From: Paradesertivirga superstes
GTDB taxonomy: Bacteria > Bacteroidota > Bacteroidia > Sphingobacteriales > Sphingobacteriaceae
Length of the DNA stretch: 64,000 nt
Reading direction: 5' to 3'
Assembly: GCF_037622515.1 (NCBI RefSeq)
Contig: NZ_JBBJCN010000003.1
Span: 248,001 to 312,000, forward strand
Shown here: positions 27,056 through 36,226 of the stretch, piece by piece
Layout: each line of letters begins with the position of its first letter
How positions within the stretch are numbered: the stretch's first letter is position 1
Made by a program: the position numbers and the translations under genes
Notes under the pieces: generated by a model
What the model saw: only the letters and a program-made list of their open reading frames with translations
Told to the model about the DNA's origin: nothing
Databases searched by the model: none

Positions 27056-28948
27056 TTACTTCTTAAGATTGGCACTGAAGAATTTCTCAAGTTCATTGAA
27101 AAACTCCACGCGCATCTCAGCATTTCTAAAGTTATAATCCCTGCCTTCCTTTGTAATATAGGTAATTGGAACCTTACGCTTCTTTAATTCTTTTACAAAT
27201 TGATTAGTCTCGTTAACATTCACCCGCGAATCTTTAATATCCTGTGCTATTAACAGGGGTGCCTTGATTTTATTGGCATGAAAAACAGGCGACACAGCCC
27301 TTAATTCATCCATCTCCTTCTCTGGATTACCGACCATTTCGTAATACATTTGTAAGGTTGGCTTATAATGTGGCGGCACCGCTTTTATATACGCGAACAA
27401 ATTAAGAAATCCTGACTGTGACGCCCCGCAGGCATACAGATCGGGTTGAAAAGACAAGGCATGCAGAGCACTGTAGCCACCAAAGCCAAAACCATAAATA
27501 CCAATTTTTTTCTTATCAGCAATCCCTTCCGCGATTAACCAATTTACCCCATCTGTGATATCGTTTTGAATATCTGTGCCCCATTTTTTAAAACCTGCTA
27601 TCCAAAACTTCTTACCATAGCCTTTGGAACCTCTGAAGTTCACCTGAAATACAGCATATCCCCTGTTTGCTAAAAATTGCACTTCCGAGCTAAAGCCCCA
27701 TGAATTTCTGGACCACGGGCCTCCTCCTCCATGAGGAATTACTATTAACGGGAGCTTTTTAGCTTTATACCCCAAAGGCAATGTTAAATATCCATTTATG
27801 ATTAATCCATCGCGTGATCTAAATGAAACGGGCTTCATACTGCACATCTGATCTTCAGGTATAGTTGGGTTAATATCACTAAGCTTTACCAGCTTTTTGT
27901 TCCTAACCGAATAATGGTAGAAAGCGCCAGGTGTTTTATCTGTAAAGGTTCTGATAACAAATTGCTGCTCATTTAAATCTCTGTCTGCAACCCTGATCTC
28001 ATTATTTGGAAGAAGATTTTCCAGGTGTTTATACACAGCTTTTACAGAGTCATTTAAATAGATCCGATCCTTTTTCCATGTCTCAAAACCTGCAAATAAA
28101 AGCTTATGGCTTGAAGTAGAATAAGCCGCTTCAGATATATCAACATCCGGATGAGATACAATGATTTTTGTCTCCTTTCCTGTTATGCAATCAAATTCAA
28201 CCAGTGCTGTTTTATCTCTGTTTAAATTTGATAAGGCATAAATACGACTCTTTATCTTCTTACAAAAGCCAACAGGGGTGATTTTATTCTTAAAGTTATT
28301 GGTTATTACCGGCCTGAAACTTTCCTTTTCTGAATTTCTAAAAAGCAACGTTTCATTTACGCCATCACTCGCCAGCGCCATCCGCAACATTCCATATTCA
28401 TCAGCAAACCATTGTATAATATTTCCAGGATTCTTCTCTGCCAGAGTCAGCTTTCCTTCCCTTATGTTTAAACGATATGCATCAAATATGGTCGAATCCC
28501 GCTTATTAAGAGCGATTAATAACTGATCATTGATAATATTATCTGAATTAATAAGCCGTACACGCACCGAGTCCACTGGTAATAATCCCCGAAAATTTTT
28601 GCCTGCTCGGTTAACTGCATATAAATGGGAACTTTTCTCCTTTCCGTTATCATTCATAAACAACAATTCATTGTTATTGGCCCAGCAATAAAATGTGGTA
28701 TTGTATTGCGTTTCGTCGGTTATTCTCGTTACATTTTTTCCATCTATAGACTGTACAAAAATGTTCATCCTGTTTTTATACGGCTGCTGATAGGATATGT
28801 ACCGACCGTCGGGTGAAATTTTAAAGGAGGTTTTAACAGGATTTCTAAAAAAATCTTCAATAGGAATTTTCTTTGCAGTACGTTCATACGAACATGCCGC
28901 CAACAGGAACAACCCGATAACACTTAACAACTTCAACTGTTTCTGCAT
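27056..28948 (-). CDS. S9 prolyl-oligopeptidase-like lipoprotein lacking catalytic Ser and His
   Basis: 630 residues from the ATG at 28948, which gives a lipoprotein signal (MQKQLKLLSVIGLFLLAAC). An N-terminal beta-propeller (DPP4/AAP-like WD repeats) is followed by an alpha/beta-hydrolase domain (PLIVIPHGGGGPWSR, GYAVFQVNFRGSKGYG). The nucleophile elbow, normally GxSxGG, reads GFGFGGY (about residue 487), so the serine is a glycine. The catalytic His loop, normally EGHGF, reads EGRDYNF (about 599). The Asp in KDSRVN remains. It is 8 bp upstream of the sensor kinase gene. I infer a binding or sensing role in place of proteolysis. Confidence 0.85.
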   Translation of the reverse strand: MQKQLKLLSVIGLFLLAACSYERTAKKIPIEDFFRNPVKTSFKISPDGRYISYQQPYKNRMNIFVQSIDGKNVTRITDETQYNTTFYCWANNNELLFMNDNGKEKSSHLYAVNRAGKNFRGLLPVDSVRVRLINSDNIINDQLLIALNKRDSTIFDAYRLNIREGKLTLAEKNPGNIIQWFADEYGMLRMALASDGVNETLLFRNSEKESFRPVITNNFKNKITPVGFCKKIKSRIYALSNLNRDKTALVEFDCITGKETKIIVSHPDVDISEAAYSTSSHKLLFAGFETWKKDRIYLNDSVKAVYKHLENLLPNNEIRVADRDLNEQQFVIRTFTDKTPGAFYHYSVRNKKLVKLSDINPTIPEDQMCSMKPVSFRSRDGLIINGYLTLPLGYKAKKLPLIVIPHGGGGPWSRNSWGFSSEVQFLANRGYAVFQVNFRGSKGYGKKFWIAGFKKWGTDIQNDITDGVNWLIAEGIADKKKIGIYGFGFGGYSALHALSFQPDLYACGASQSGFLNLFAYIKAVPPHYKPTLQMYYEMVGNPEKEMDELRAVSPVFHANKIKAPLLIAQDIKDSRVNVNETNQFVKELKKRKVPITYITKEGRDYNFRNAEMRVEFFNELEKFFSANLKK

Positions 28949-29188
28949 AAATAATATAACGACCCCTTCCATCAAGAATAATAAACGAAGGGTTTAAAAT
29001 ACTAAAATATGCCTTTTCTAAATCCCAACAAGTAACAATTAGAATACAGCTGATTTCGAATAGCTCAATAGTTTTCGATGCAATAATAAAAAATTACATT
29101 AGAAAATGAAAAGTAAGCAATTTCGTTATCTTTATTAATGCGGGGCGTAATACATCATTTTTTTAGAAGATTCGCTTTTGTAAACATC

Positions 29189-31003
29189 ATGAAATCACTC
29201 CTATTTACATTGTTTTTTGTATCTGCTTTTTTCTTCTCTCATGCTCAGGTAGCTTCTGAAGATGTACTGGCTTTACAATATTATCAAAGTGGAGAGTTCG
29301 AAAAAGCGCTCAGTATTTACCAAAAGCTATTCAGCCAGAGTAAAAACCAAGCTCAGTATTATGATGCTTACTTTAACACCCTGATTAAGCTGAAACATTA
29401 TGATGATGCCGAAAAACTGGTAAAAAAGATGTCCAGTGCCAACAAAGGCAATTTTAGTTATCAAATAGATCTGGGAAGGTTGTTTAGGGAACAGGGGCAG
29501 CAGGAGAAAGCTGCCGATATCTATAATAATCTGATTAAAAACCTTCCGAAAGATGAAGCCGCAATCAGAGATCTGTCAATATCTTTTTACAGAGCTGATG
29601 CCTATGACTTTTCAATTAAAACTTTATTAAGCGGTCGCAAAATACTAAATGATGAAGAGGCATTCGCTTTTGATCTGCTTGCACTTTACAGATATCAAAA
29701 AAACAAAGGCATGCTGGTTCAGGAATACATAAATCTTTTTAGTAAAGAGACAAATGTGCAATTAGTAAATCAAGCCAAAAGTGCTTTTTCATCTCTTTTC
29801 GAATCTTCAGAAGATTATGATATCCTTAAAACAGCTTTACTGAGAAAAATTCAGAAAGATCCTCAGAACATTGCCTTCTCTGAAATGCTGGCCTGGCAGT
29901 ATATTCAGCAAAAAGAGTTCGATATGGCTTTAAAGCAGATTGTGGCCCTTGACAAACGACTGAAAGAAGAAGGCGACCGCGTTTATGATTTGGTATCGAT
30001 TTTTCTTGCTAATAAAGCATACGAACAGGCTATTGAAGGATTAGAATACCTCCTAACCAAAGGGCCTTCCAGTTCGCATTATGTGCCTGCAAAAATGCAA
30101 ATTCTGTATACCAAAAATCAGCAGCTGATTTCTGGAAAATTTAGCAATGCGGAACTATTGCAGCTCGAAAAAGATTATTTATCCTTGCTGCAAGAGTTTG
30201 GAAGAACCCGAAATACGGTCTTTGCCATGCGTCAGCTGGCTTTACTTCAGGCATCCTATCTTAACAAAGCAAAGCTTGCTGAAACATTACTCGAAGAAAC
30301 ACTAAAAATTCCGGGACTCACCGCGACTCTTACCGGCCAGACAAAATTAGAACTTGGTGATGTATATATTTTAACGGGAGAAGTGTGGGAAGCGGCCTTA
30401 ATTTACGGACAGGTGGAGAAAGAATTTGCAAACGAACCAATAGGGCAGGAAGCTAAATACAAAAGCGCCAAGCTTTCTTATTACCAGGGAGACTTTACCT
30501 GGTCCAGAGCGCAGCTGGATGTGCTTAAAAGTTCTACTTCTCAGCTCATAGCAAATGATGCCTTAAATCTAAGTTTACTAATCGCTGAAAACACTGAATC
30601 GGAAGCAGACACCAATGCTTTGAGAAAATATGCAAAGGCCGATTTTCTGATCTTTATCAATCAATACGATAAAGCATTGAAGACACTTGATAGTATAAAC
30701 ATCCTTTATCCTAAAAACTCACTTGAGGACGATATCCTGATGTCTAAGGCACGGATTTTCCAAAAACAAAATCTTCTTGATAAATCAATCGAACAATTAA
30801 ATTTAATTGTGGCAAAGCATGGTACGGATTTATGGGCTGATGATGCTTTATTTATGCTGGCAGAGATCTATGAATTATCCCTTAATAATAATGCGAAAGC
30901 ATCTGAGTATTACCAGAAAATCATTATAGACTTTCCAGGGAGCCTTTATGTAACAGAAGCTCGTAAGCGTTTCAGGGTATTAAGAGGTGATAATCTTGGC
31001 TAA
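29189..31003 (+). CDS. secreted tetratricopeptide-repeat protein
   Basis: 604 residues from the ATG at 29189; an upstream in-frame ATG at 29138 exists, but the later one starts a clean signal peptide (MKSLLFTLFFVSAFFFSHAQ). Nearly the whole chain is TPR helices, for example LQYYQSGEFEKALSIYQKLF at the start and DDALFMLAEIYELSLNNNAKASEYYQKI near the end, plus a mid-region of the CDC27/BamD type. It probably serves as a periplasmic scaffold. The DUF4286 gene begins 29 bp downstream. Confidence 0.82.
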   Translation: MKSLLFTLFFVSAFFFSHAQVASEDVLALQYYQSGEFEKALSIYQKLFSQSKNQAQYYDAYFNTLIKLKHYDDAEKLVKKMSSANKGNFSYQIDLGRLFREQGQQEKAADIYNNLIKNLPKDEAAIRDLSISFYRADAYDFSIKTLLSGRKILNDEEAFAFDLLALYRYQKNKGMLVQEYINLFSKETNVQLVNQAKSAFSSLFESSEDYDILKTALLRKIQKDPQNIAFSEMLAWQYIQQKEFDMALKQIVALDKRLKEEGDRVYDLVSIFLANKAYEQAIEGLEYLLTKGPSSSHYVPAKMQILYTKNQQLISGKFSNAELLQLEKDYLSLLQEFGRTRNTVFAMRQLALLQASYLNKAKLAETLLEETLKIPGLTATLTGQTKLELGDVYILTGEVWEAALIYGQVEKEFANEPIGQEAKYKSAKLSYYQGDFTWSRAQLDVLKSSTSQLIANDALNLSLLIAENTESEADTNALRKYAKADFLIFINQYDKALKTLDSINILYPKNSLEDDILMSKARIFQKQNLLDKSIEQLNLIVAKHGTDLWADDALFMLAEIYELSLNNNAKASEYYQKIIIDFPGSLYVTEARKRFRVLRGDNLG

Positions 31004-31020
31004 GAATAAAGAGGATTATC

Positions 31021-31028
31021 TATCTTCG
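31021..31028 (+). promoter_or_regulatory. candidate -7 promoter element for the DUF4286 gene
   Basis: TATCTTCG is one base from the TAnnTTTG consensus and ends 4 bases before the ATG at 31033. It would give a leaderless or nearly leaderless transcript. A TTG lies 22 bases upstream, slightly far. Confidence 0.35.
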
Positions 31029-31032
31029 CAGC

Positions 31033-31335
31033 ATGATTCTTTACAACATTACAGTTATTATTGAAGAAGGTATTGAAACTGACTGGCTGAAATGGATAAA
31101 CCAATATTTTGTTCCCGAAGCCTTGTCAAGTAACTTATTAGTATCCAGTCGTTTACTAAAGGTTCTGGACTCTCCAAACGAAGGCAGCACTTTTTGCCTG
31201 CAATTCATTGCAGATAATATCCAAAATTATAATGAATTTAAAAACTTACACGCATCAGCTCTTTTAGATGCACATGCATTAGAGTTTAAAAACAAATCCG
31301 TTTTTTTTAGCTCTGTAATGGAATTTATAAATTAA
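31033..31335 (+). CDS. DUF4286 family protein
   Basis: 100 residues, cytoplasmic. It opens MILYNITVIIEEGIETDWLKWI and has a ferredoxin-like alpha/beta pattern that fits DUF4286, a small family close to dimeric ABM monooxygenase folds. No catalytic residue can be pointed to. The next gene, rfbC, starts one base after its stop codon, so translation is coupled. Confidence 0.75.
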   Translation: MILYNITVIIEEGIETDWLKWINQYFVPEALSSNLLVSSRLLKVLDSPNEGSTFCLQFIADNIQNYNEFKNLHASALLDAHALEFKNKSVFFSSVMEFIN

Positions 31336-31336
31336 G

Positions 31337-31888
31337 ATGATATTTAAAGAAACTTCAATTCCTGGAGTAATTATTATTGAACCCAAAGTATTCAGGGATG
31401 ACCGCGGATATTTTTTAGAAAGCTATAATAAAAAAACGTTTTTTGATGCGGGCATTAACGCAAACTTTGTTCAGGATAATCAATCATTTTCACACCGCGG
31501 CACATTGCGGGGTTTACACGGACAAGCAGAACCCTTTGCACAAGGCAAGCTGGTAAGAGTTATTCAGGGTCGTGTTATTGATATTGCAGTCGATATTCGG
31601 AAGAGCTCTCCCACCTATGGCCAATATGTAAGCGCCGAATTAAGCGGAGAAAACTTTAGAATGTTTTGGGTTCCACCGGGTTTTTTACATGGCTTTTCAA
31701 CACTTGAAGACAATACTATATTCGCATATAAGGTAACCAACTTATATGATAAGGCTTCAGAGATTGGAGTAAAATGGGATGACCCGGAATTAAATATTGA
31801 TTGGGGCTTAGAGGCTGATGAAGTAATCCTTTCGGATAAAGACCGGCTGCTGCCTTTGTTTAAAGACTTCACCAGTCCGTTTTTTTAA
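31337..31888 (+). CDS. rfbC: dTDP-4-dehydrorhamnose 3,5-epimerase
   Basis: 183 residues, full length for RmlC/RfbC. It converts dTDP-4-keto-6-deoxyglucose to dTDP-4-keto-rhamnose in dTDP-L-rhamnose synthesis. Visible motifs are the opening VFRDDRGYFLESYN, the catalytic His in LRGLHGQ, GKLVRVIQG, the WVPPGFLHGF strand and the Tyr/Lys region FAYKVTNLYDK. The partners rfbA, rfbB and rfbD are not in this window; the gene is coupled to the DUF4286 gene instead. It ends at a strong bidirectional terminator. Confidence 0.92.
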   Translation: MIFKETSIPGVIIIEPKVFRDDRGYFLESYNKKTFFDAGINANFVQDNQSFSHRGTLRGLHGQAEPFAQGKLVRVIQGRVIDIAVDIRKSSPTYGQYVSAELSGENFRMFWVPPGFLHGFSTLEDNTIFAYKVTNLYDKASEIGVKWDDPELNIDWGLEADEVILSDKDRLLPLFKDFTSPFF

Positions 31889-31889
31889 T

Positions 31890-31933
31890 AAATTAAACCT
31901 ATAAGGATTTAAAAAGCCCTATAGGTTTAATTT
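31890..31933. terminator. bidirectional terminator hairpin
   Basis: AAATTAAACCTATA (31890-31903) is a perfect 14 bp inverted match to TATAGGTTTAATTT (31920-31933), placed between the converging rfbC and ompA-like genes. Confidence 0.8.
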
Positions 31934-31939
31934 ATACTC

Positions 31940-32776
31940 TTATTCTTCTTTTATCAGATTATACAACTCGTCCAGTTTTGGCGACAGAACTATTTCAATT
32001 CTTCTGTTACGACTTCTCGCATCACCTGCATTACCTGCAGCAATGGGTTGAAACTCGCCTTTTCCAGTAGCAGTAATCCGATTAGATTCGACGTTTTGCT
32101 CATCTGTTAAGTAACGTACTACAGATGTTGCACGCAATACGCTCAAATCCCAATTGTCCTTTATCTGACCAAGATTTACTACCCGCTGATTATCCGTATG
32201 TCCTTCAACAGAAATATTAATTTCAGGCTGTGTTTTTAATACTTTCGCAAGCTCGGTAAGTGCTTGCCGGCCTTTTTCATCTATTACAATACTTCCGCTG
32301 GGAAATAATAACTTGTCGGTTAAAGAAACATATACTTTCCCGTTTTTTATGTCAACGGCTAAACCACTTTTCTGAAATCCTAATAAAGCTTTTTGAAGTT
32401 TTTCCTTTAAAGCATTGGTAGCGGCATCGCGTTTACGCAAAATATCTTCGACCTCCTTTAAACGGGCTTCACGGCGTTCAAGATCTGCCGCCAATCTTTT
32501 TATTTCAGAGGAACTATTAGCGCGAAGTGAAGCATAATTGGCATCAAGGCCGGTCAGCTTGGATTCAAGATCCACCATTCGGTTATTTATTCGGGATGTA
32601 TCGCCTTTTAACCGGGCTATTTCTTCCTCAAGAGTTTCAATTTTCACATTTGCGTCACTCCACCCTACAGATAGAGAATCTCTTTCTGCAATTAATGACT
32701 GATATTTTTTTGTTGATAAAACAATGCAAGAACTTAAAAACAAGGTTCCGAACAACAAACAAAGTATTTTATTCAT
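31940..32776 (-). CDS. OmpA-family lipoprotein with coiled coil
   Basis: 278 residues. A lipoprotein signal (ends LFLSSC) is followed by a coiled coil of about 110 residues (heptad-like from RDSLSVGWSDANVKIETLEEE on). The C-terminal OmpA/MotB peptidoglycan-binding domain has ISVEGHTDNQRV, NWDLSVLRATSVVRYL and RSRNRRIEIVL. The protein probably tethers the outer membrane to peptidoglycan. The DUF2461 gene lies 9 bp upstream on the same strand. Confidence 0.88.
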   Translation of the reverse strand: MNKILCLLFGTLFLSSCIVLSTKKYQSLIAERDSLSVGWSDANVKIETLEEEIARLKGDTSRINNRMVDLESKLTGLDANYASLRANSSSEIKRLAADLERREARLKEVEDILRKRDAATNALKEKLQKALLGFQKSGLAVDIKNGKVYVSLTDKLLFPSGSIVIDEKGRQALTELAKVLKTQPEINISVEGHTDNQRVVNLGQIKDNWDLSVLRATSVVRYLTDEQNVESNRITATGKGEFQPIAAGNAGDARSRNRRIEIVLSPKLDELYNLIKEE

Positions 32777-32785
32777 ATAGCAATA

Positions 32786-33448
32786 TTAAGAAATAGCATT
32801 TCGCAAAAAAACCATTAAAGGAAATAATTTTTTAAGGCTTGATAAAATCGAATCGGCAGATAGTTGCCGGGTTAAAACCCTATCAGTAATAGGGGCAGTT
32901 GCTGTAAAGCTTTTAAGCTTTAGATATTCGATATCTTCATGATCTGAACTATAGCCCTTAGGCGTAGTTTTAAGAACTCCCTCCCTGTCTAATTCTCCAA
33001 ACTCTTTAATAAATGAGGGTTCGTTTATAATCAACCGTAGTTCGGACCCATTGTAATCAATTTCCTGACGTATAGCCTTAAGTTCTTCAGTTTCCGGGAA
33101 CCATGAACCACCGGCAACGAAAGATTTTCCAGGCTGAATATGAACATAATATCCAGGCCCTTTAAAATTCTTCCCGTTAGATGAAATGGCAATACCGAAA
33201 TTCGTTTTAAAAGGTGTTTTATCTTTACTAAAACGTATATCCCGGTAAATCCTCATTACACAGTCTTTTGGATTCAAATCTGCAGGAATCGTAGAATCAA
33301 ACTCTGATAAGCCGGCAATTAGTTTGGAAGTAAATTGAAGAACATTTTGACGGGCAGTTTCATAATCAGCTTTGTTAGCAATAAACCACTCCCGGTTATT
33401 ATTCTCAGATAATTTTTTTAAAAATTCCAGGGTTGATGCTTCAATCAT
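32786..33448 (-). CDS. DUF2461 family protein
   Basis: 220 residues from the ATG at 33448; a TTG three codons earlier is possible. It fits the DUF2461 / TIGR02453 family, with the opening LEFLKKLSENNNREWFIANKADYE, the middle MRIYRDIRFSKDKTPFKTNFGI and YYVHIQPGKSFVAGG. The family is widespread and cytoplasmic; its biochemical role is not established. It is 9 bp upstream of the OmpA-like gene. Confidence 0.85.
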   Translation of the reverse strand: MIEASTLEFLKKLSENNNREWFIANKADYETARQNVLQFTSKLIAGLSEFDSTIPADLNPKDCVMRIYRDIRFSKDKTPFKTNFGIAISSNGKNFKGPGYYVHIQPGKSFVAGGSWFPETEELKAIRQEIDYNGSELRLIINEPSFIKEFGELDREGVLKTTPKGYSSDHEDIEYLKLKSFTATAPITDRVLTRQLSADSILSSLKKLFPLMVFLRNAIS

Positions 33449-33476
33449 TCCGTGCAATTAAAGGATCATTATCCTG

Positions 33477-33752
33477 TTAATTCAAATTAATCTTTTCGTC
33501 TTTTATATCTATAAGAATATCTTTTCGACGGTACTTCTTATACCAGATAAATCCAACCGCGGCAACTGCCAGGTACGGCATTGCGAGAAGATATAGAATT
33601 CCATCATTCAAGCCATTCCCTTGCGTGTTACCATTTTGTACCGAGTTTTCGGCATTTAATGTACACATGGAGCATTGAGCATCAGCGCTTGATGATAGAC
33701 TCAACACAAAGAGAAAACAAATTACAACCGCACAATACTTCACAAATTTCAT
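33477..33752 (-). CDS. small secreted/membrane protein at the end of the oxidase gene cluster
   Basis: 91 residues from the ATG at 33752, chosen because it starts a signal peptide (MKFVKYCAVVICFLFVLSLSSSADAQ). The mature protein starts with a CSMC motif, continues NAENSVQNGN, and has one membrane helix (ILYLLAMPYLAVAAVGFIWY) and a basic-acidic tail. I recall similar CSMC proteins near cytochrome oxidase genes in other Bacteroidota; the CxxC could bind metal or undergo redox change. It is separated by 154 bp from the DUF420 gene and by 28 bp from the DUF2461 gene. Confidence 0.65.
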   Translation of the reverse strand: MKFVKYCAVVICFLFVLSLSSSADAQCSMCTLNAENSVQNGNTQGNGLNDGILYLLAMPYLAVAAVGFIWYKKYRRKDILIDIKDEKINLN

Positions 33753-33906
33753 ATAGAAGGAATTTGAAAGATGAGACACCAGTTTTTGAACATGGCACCC
33801 ACCAAACCGTAATAATACAAAGGTAATTAAATGTGTTATGAGCCGATAATTTTAAATGTTAATTAAATGCAAAAAATCACAAGAACAGCCCGGCCTGATG
33901 ACAATT

Positions 33907-34446
33907 TCAAAAGGTATAATAAGGCGCTATCATTAAATAAACTATTACTCCTGTAACAGTTACATAAAGCCATATAGGGAAGCTCCAGCGAACCAGTTTC
34001 TTATGTTTGCCTACATTTAATTTCAAGCCGCTGTAAAAGCTTAAAAGGACTACAGGCAAAACAAGCGCAGCCAGAATAATATGAGTAATCAATATAAAAT
34101 AGTAAATATACCGTACAACACCCACTCCCCCATAAGTTGTTCTGATGCCGGTTGCATGGAAGATTATGTATGAAACCAGAAAAAGCGAAGAAAGAATGAA
34201 CGTGGTTATATTAAGGATTTTATGAGTTTGTATATTCCCTCCTTTAATCTGGTATAAAGAAATCAATAATAGCACACTACAGGTTCCGTTGATTATTGCA
34301 TTTAATTTGGGGAGAAAGAAGACCCATGAGGGAACTGTAGTTCCCTGGGGGAAAATAGTAATAACGTGGCTTTGCAGCACAAGCACAACCAAAAACACAA
34401 CAATGGAAACCGCGGTGATCAAACGGACAACAAGTTTATCGTTCAT
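33907..34446 (-). CDS. DUF420 membrane protein
   Basis: 179 residues with five hydrophobic helices. The family block includes HATGIRTTYGG, a membrane HIILAALVLP and the closing KHKKLVRWSFPIWLYVTVTGVIVYLM. DUF420 (CtaM/YozB-like) proteins occur with heme-copper oxidases, and Bacillus CtaM is needed for oxidase maturation. Here it follows sco by 3 bp, supporting an assembly role. Confidence 0.85.
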   Translation of the reverse strand: MNDKLVVRLITAVSIVVFLVVLVLQSHVITIFPQGTTVPSWVFFLPKLNAIINGTCSVLLLISLYQIKGGNIQTHKILNITTFILSSLFLVSYIIFHATGIRTTYGGVGVVRYIYYFILITHIILAALVLPVVLLSFYSGLKLNVGKHKKLVRWSFPIWLYVTVTGVIVYLMIAPYYTF

Positions 34447-34449
34447 AAC

Positions 34450-35160
34450 TCATTTTATTGGTTTTAATGCTGTAGCCTTTCGAAGCTCCTCAGTAATCTG
34501 TACTTTAATTTCATCAATAAGTTTATCAACCTGCTCCTTACTTGTCGAATCATAATAGCCACGAATCCTCTTATCGGCATCAATAAGAATCAACAGCGGA
34601 CTATGAACGATACTATCAGCGGAACTGCCTGAATATGCATCTACGAGGAAATCCTTCCTTGCCAGTTCAAAAATAAACGCCTTATTACCTGTTAGAAAAC
34701 TCCATCTGACAGGCTTAGCCTTATACGTCTTCGCATATACGTTCAACACGGAAGGACTATCGCGTTCAGGGTCAACGGAAATTGAGTAAAACTTTAACCT
34801 TTTGTTGTTTGGATACTCGGCCACAACACGGGCCATTTGCCTATTCATCTCTTTGCAAAAAGTATTACAATTTGTAAAGAAAAAATTAACTACTGTAATT
34901 TGGTTGCTATCTGTAGGAATTCCAATGCTATCACCGGTATTACTTACTAATTTAAAGTCTCTGATCGTATGATAAAGCGTATCAGGGATCTTTTTACCAT
35001 GCTTTGTATGAAATGTTGAAGCAACCTGTTTGGGCCCGAAAATATCTAAAGGCCTGTACCTGTTTTGACCTTTTTCGGTAAGCAGATAATATAAAAATCC
35101 TGGTACCGCTAAAAGAGATACCAGGATCAGAATTTTTTTAATAGAAAACTTATTGTTCAT
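34450..35160 (-). CDS. SCO1/SenC family copper chaperone
   Basis: 236 residues from the ATG at 35160, which overlaps the stop of the subunit IV gene by one base; a longer frame into that gene is spurious. One N-terminal membrane anchor (about 9-27) precedes a thioredoxin-like domain. The copper site is TNCNTFCKE (CxxxC) plus the His in SIVHSPLLILID. SCO proteins load copper into the CuA centre of oxidase subunit II (encoded at 40.8 kb). Position in the oxidase cluster supports this. Confidence 0.9.
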   Translation of the reverse strand: MNNKFSIKKILILVSLLAVPGFLYYLLTEKGQNRYRPLDIFGPKQVASTFHTKHGKKIPDTLYHTIRDFKLVSNTGDSIGIPTDSNQITVVNFFFTNCNTFCKEMNRQMARVVAEYPNNKRLKFYSISVDPERDSPSVLNVYAKTYKAKPVRWSFLTGNKAFIFELARKDFLVDAYSGSSADSIVHSPLLILIDADKRIRGYYDSTSKEQVDKLIDEIKVQITEELRKATALKPIK

Positions 35161-35513
35161 TAATTCATATGTACATTCAGGTATGCCCCTTCTGTAAGCA
35201 TTAAGACTATAAAGTAAACAATAAAGATCAATGCAAGCACGATACAAGTTATGAACCCATACTTCTCAAACTTAAGGTGCATAAAGTAAGCTACGATATA
35301 GAATGCTTTAAGTAAGGTAAGGCCTATATAAATAAAGTTACCCACTCCCTGACTCATATAACCTCGTGGAATTAAAACCAAGGCTATTATAAATTCAATT
35401 GCTGTTATGCCTAACAGATAGAAGAATACGTTCCAAATTTTCCTCTTAGTCATACCTGCATGTTCACCATGCACAGCTTCTTCTGTTGTATGTGTTGTAT
35501 GTTCTGACGCCAT
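35160..35513 (-). CDS. cytochrome c oxidase subunit IV-like protein
   Basis: 117 residues from the ATG at 35513; earlier in-frame codons overlap the subunit III gene. Three membrane helices follow a His-rich start (MASEHTTHTTEEAVHGEHAG), as in the CyoD/CtaF subunit IV family. The subunit stabilises the oxidase core. It follows the subunit III gene with about 14 bp between stop and start and overlaps sco by one base. Confidence 0.85.
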   Translation of the reverse strand: MASEHTTHTTEEAVHGEHAGMTKRKIWNVFFYLLGITAIEFIIALVLIPRGYMSQGVGNFIYIGLTLLKAFYIVAYFMHLKFEKYGFITCIVLALIFIVYFIVLMLTEGAYLNVHMN

Positions 35514-35527
35514 ATTAGTTCTGATGA

Positions 35528-36217
35528 TTAAACAAGATAAAAGAAAGTAAATACGAATACCCAAACTAAATCTACAAAGTGCCAGTACAAGCCAACCTTC
35601 TCCACCATCAGGTAACTTCCTCTTTTGTGGAAAACATTACCAATTGTCATGAATAGAATAATAATATTAATTATCACTCCACTAAAAACGTGGAAACCGT
35701 GAAATCCGGTTATGGTAAAAAACAAATTTGCAAACTGTGTGGCACCAACCATATCACCTCCTTTGTAAAACTCAGGAATACTTCCCCACCAGTAACCTTC
35801 ATGATGAAGATGTGACCATTCTGCAGCCTGGCATCCTAAAAAGGTTGCGCCACCAATAATTGTCCATATCATCCAGGTAATTACTTCTTTCCTGGAATTA
35901 CGATGTCCGGCTTCCACTGCCAGCACCATAGTTACAGAGCTCATAATCAGGATAAAAGTCATTATTCCCACAAAAACAAGTGGAGCGCCATGATCTGTTA
36001 TACCGGGGATTGACTGAAACACATCATCCGGATCGGGCCAGGTAAGTTTGCTAAAACGTTGTGCCCCGTAATAAATTAAAAATGCAGAGAATGTGAATGC
36101 ATCAGAAACAAGGAAAAACCACATCATTATCTTGCCGTATTCGACATCAACTGGTGATTTTCCACCGTCCCAAGCACCGGTTTTTACTTCGTCTAATTGT
36201 GAGATAGTAGTACTCAT
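35528..36217 (-). CDS. cytochrome c oxidase subunit III
   Basis: 229 residues with about six helices. Typical subunit III motifs are WFFLVSDAFTFSAFL, QAAEWSHL, FTITGFHGFHVFSG and GLYWHFVDLVWVFVF at the C terminus. It surrounds the catalytic subunit and supports proton uptake. A second, shorter subunit III-like gene lies 9 bp upstream; having two in tandem is usual for this phylum's oxidase clusters. Confidence 0.9.
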   Translation of the reverse strand: MSTTISQLDEVKTGAWDGGKSPVDVEYGKIMMWFFLVSDAFTFSAFLIYYGAQRFSKLTWPDPDDVFQSIPGITDHGAPLVFVGIMTFILIMSSVTMVLAVEAGHRNSRKEVITWMIWTIIGGATFLGCQAAEWSHLHHEGYWWGSIPEFYKGGDMVGATQFANLFFTITGFHGFHVFSGVIINIIILFMTIGNVFHKRGSYLMVEKVGLYWHFVDLVWVFVFTFFYLV

Positions 36218-36226
36218 TACGTTATT

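Noticed and set aside
34450..35247. Longer SCO protein starting at 35247
   Set aside because: The extra 29 codons lie inside the subunit IV gene; the ATG at 35160 gives a normal membrane anchor.
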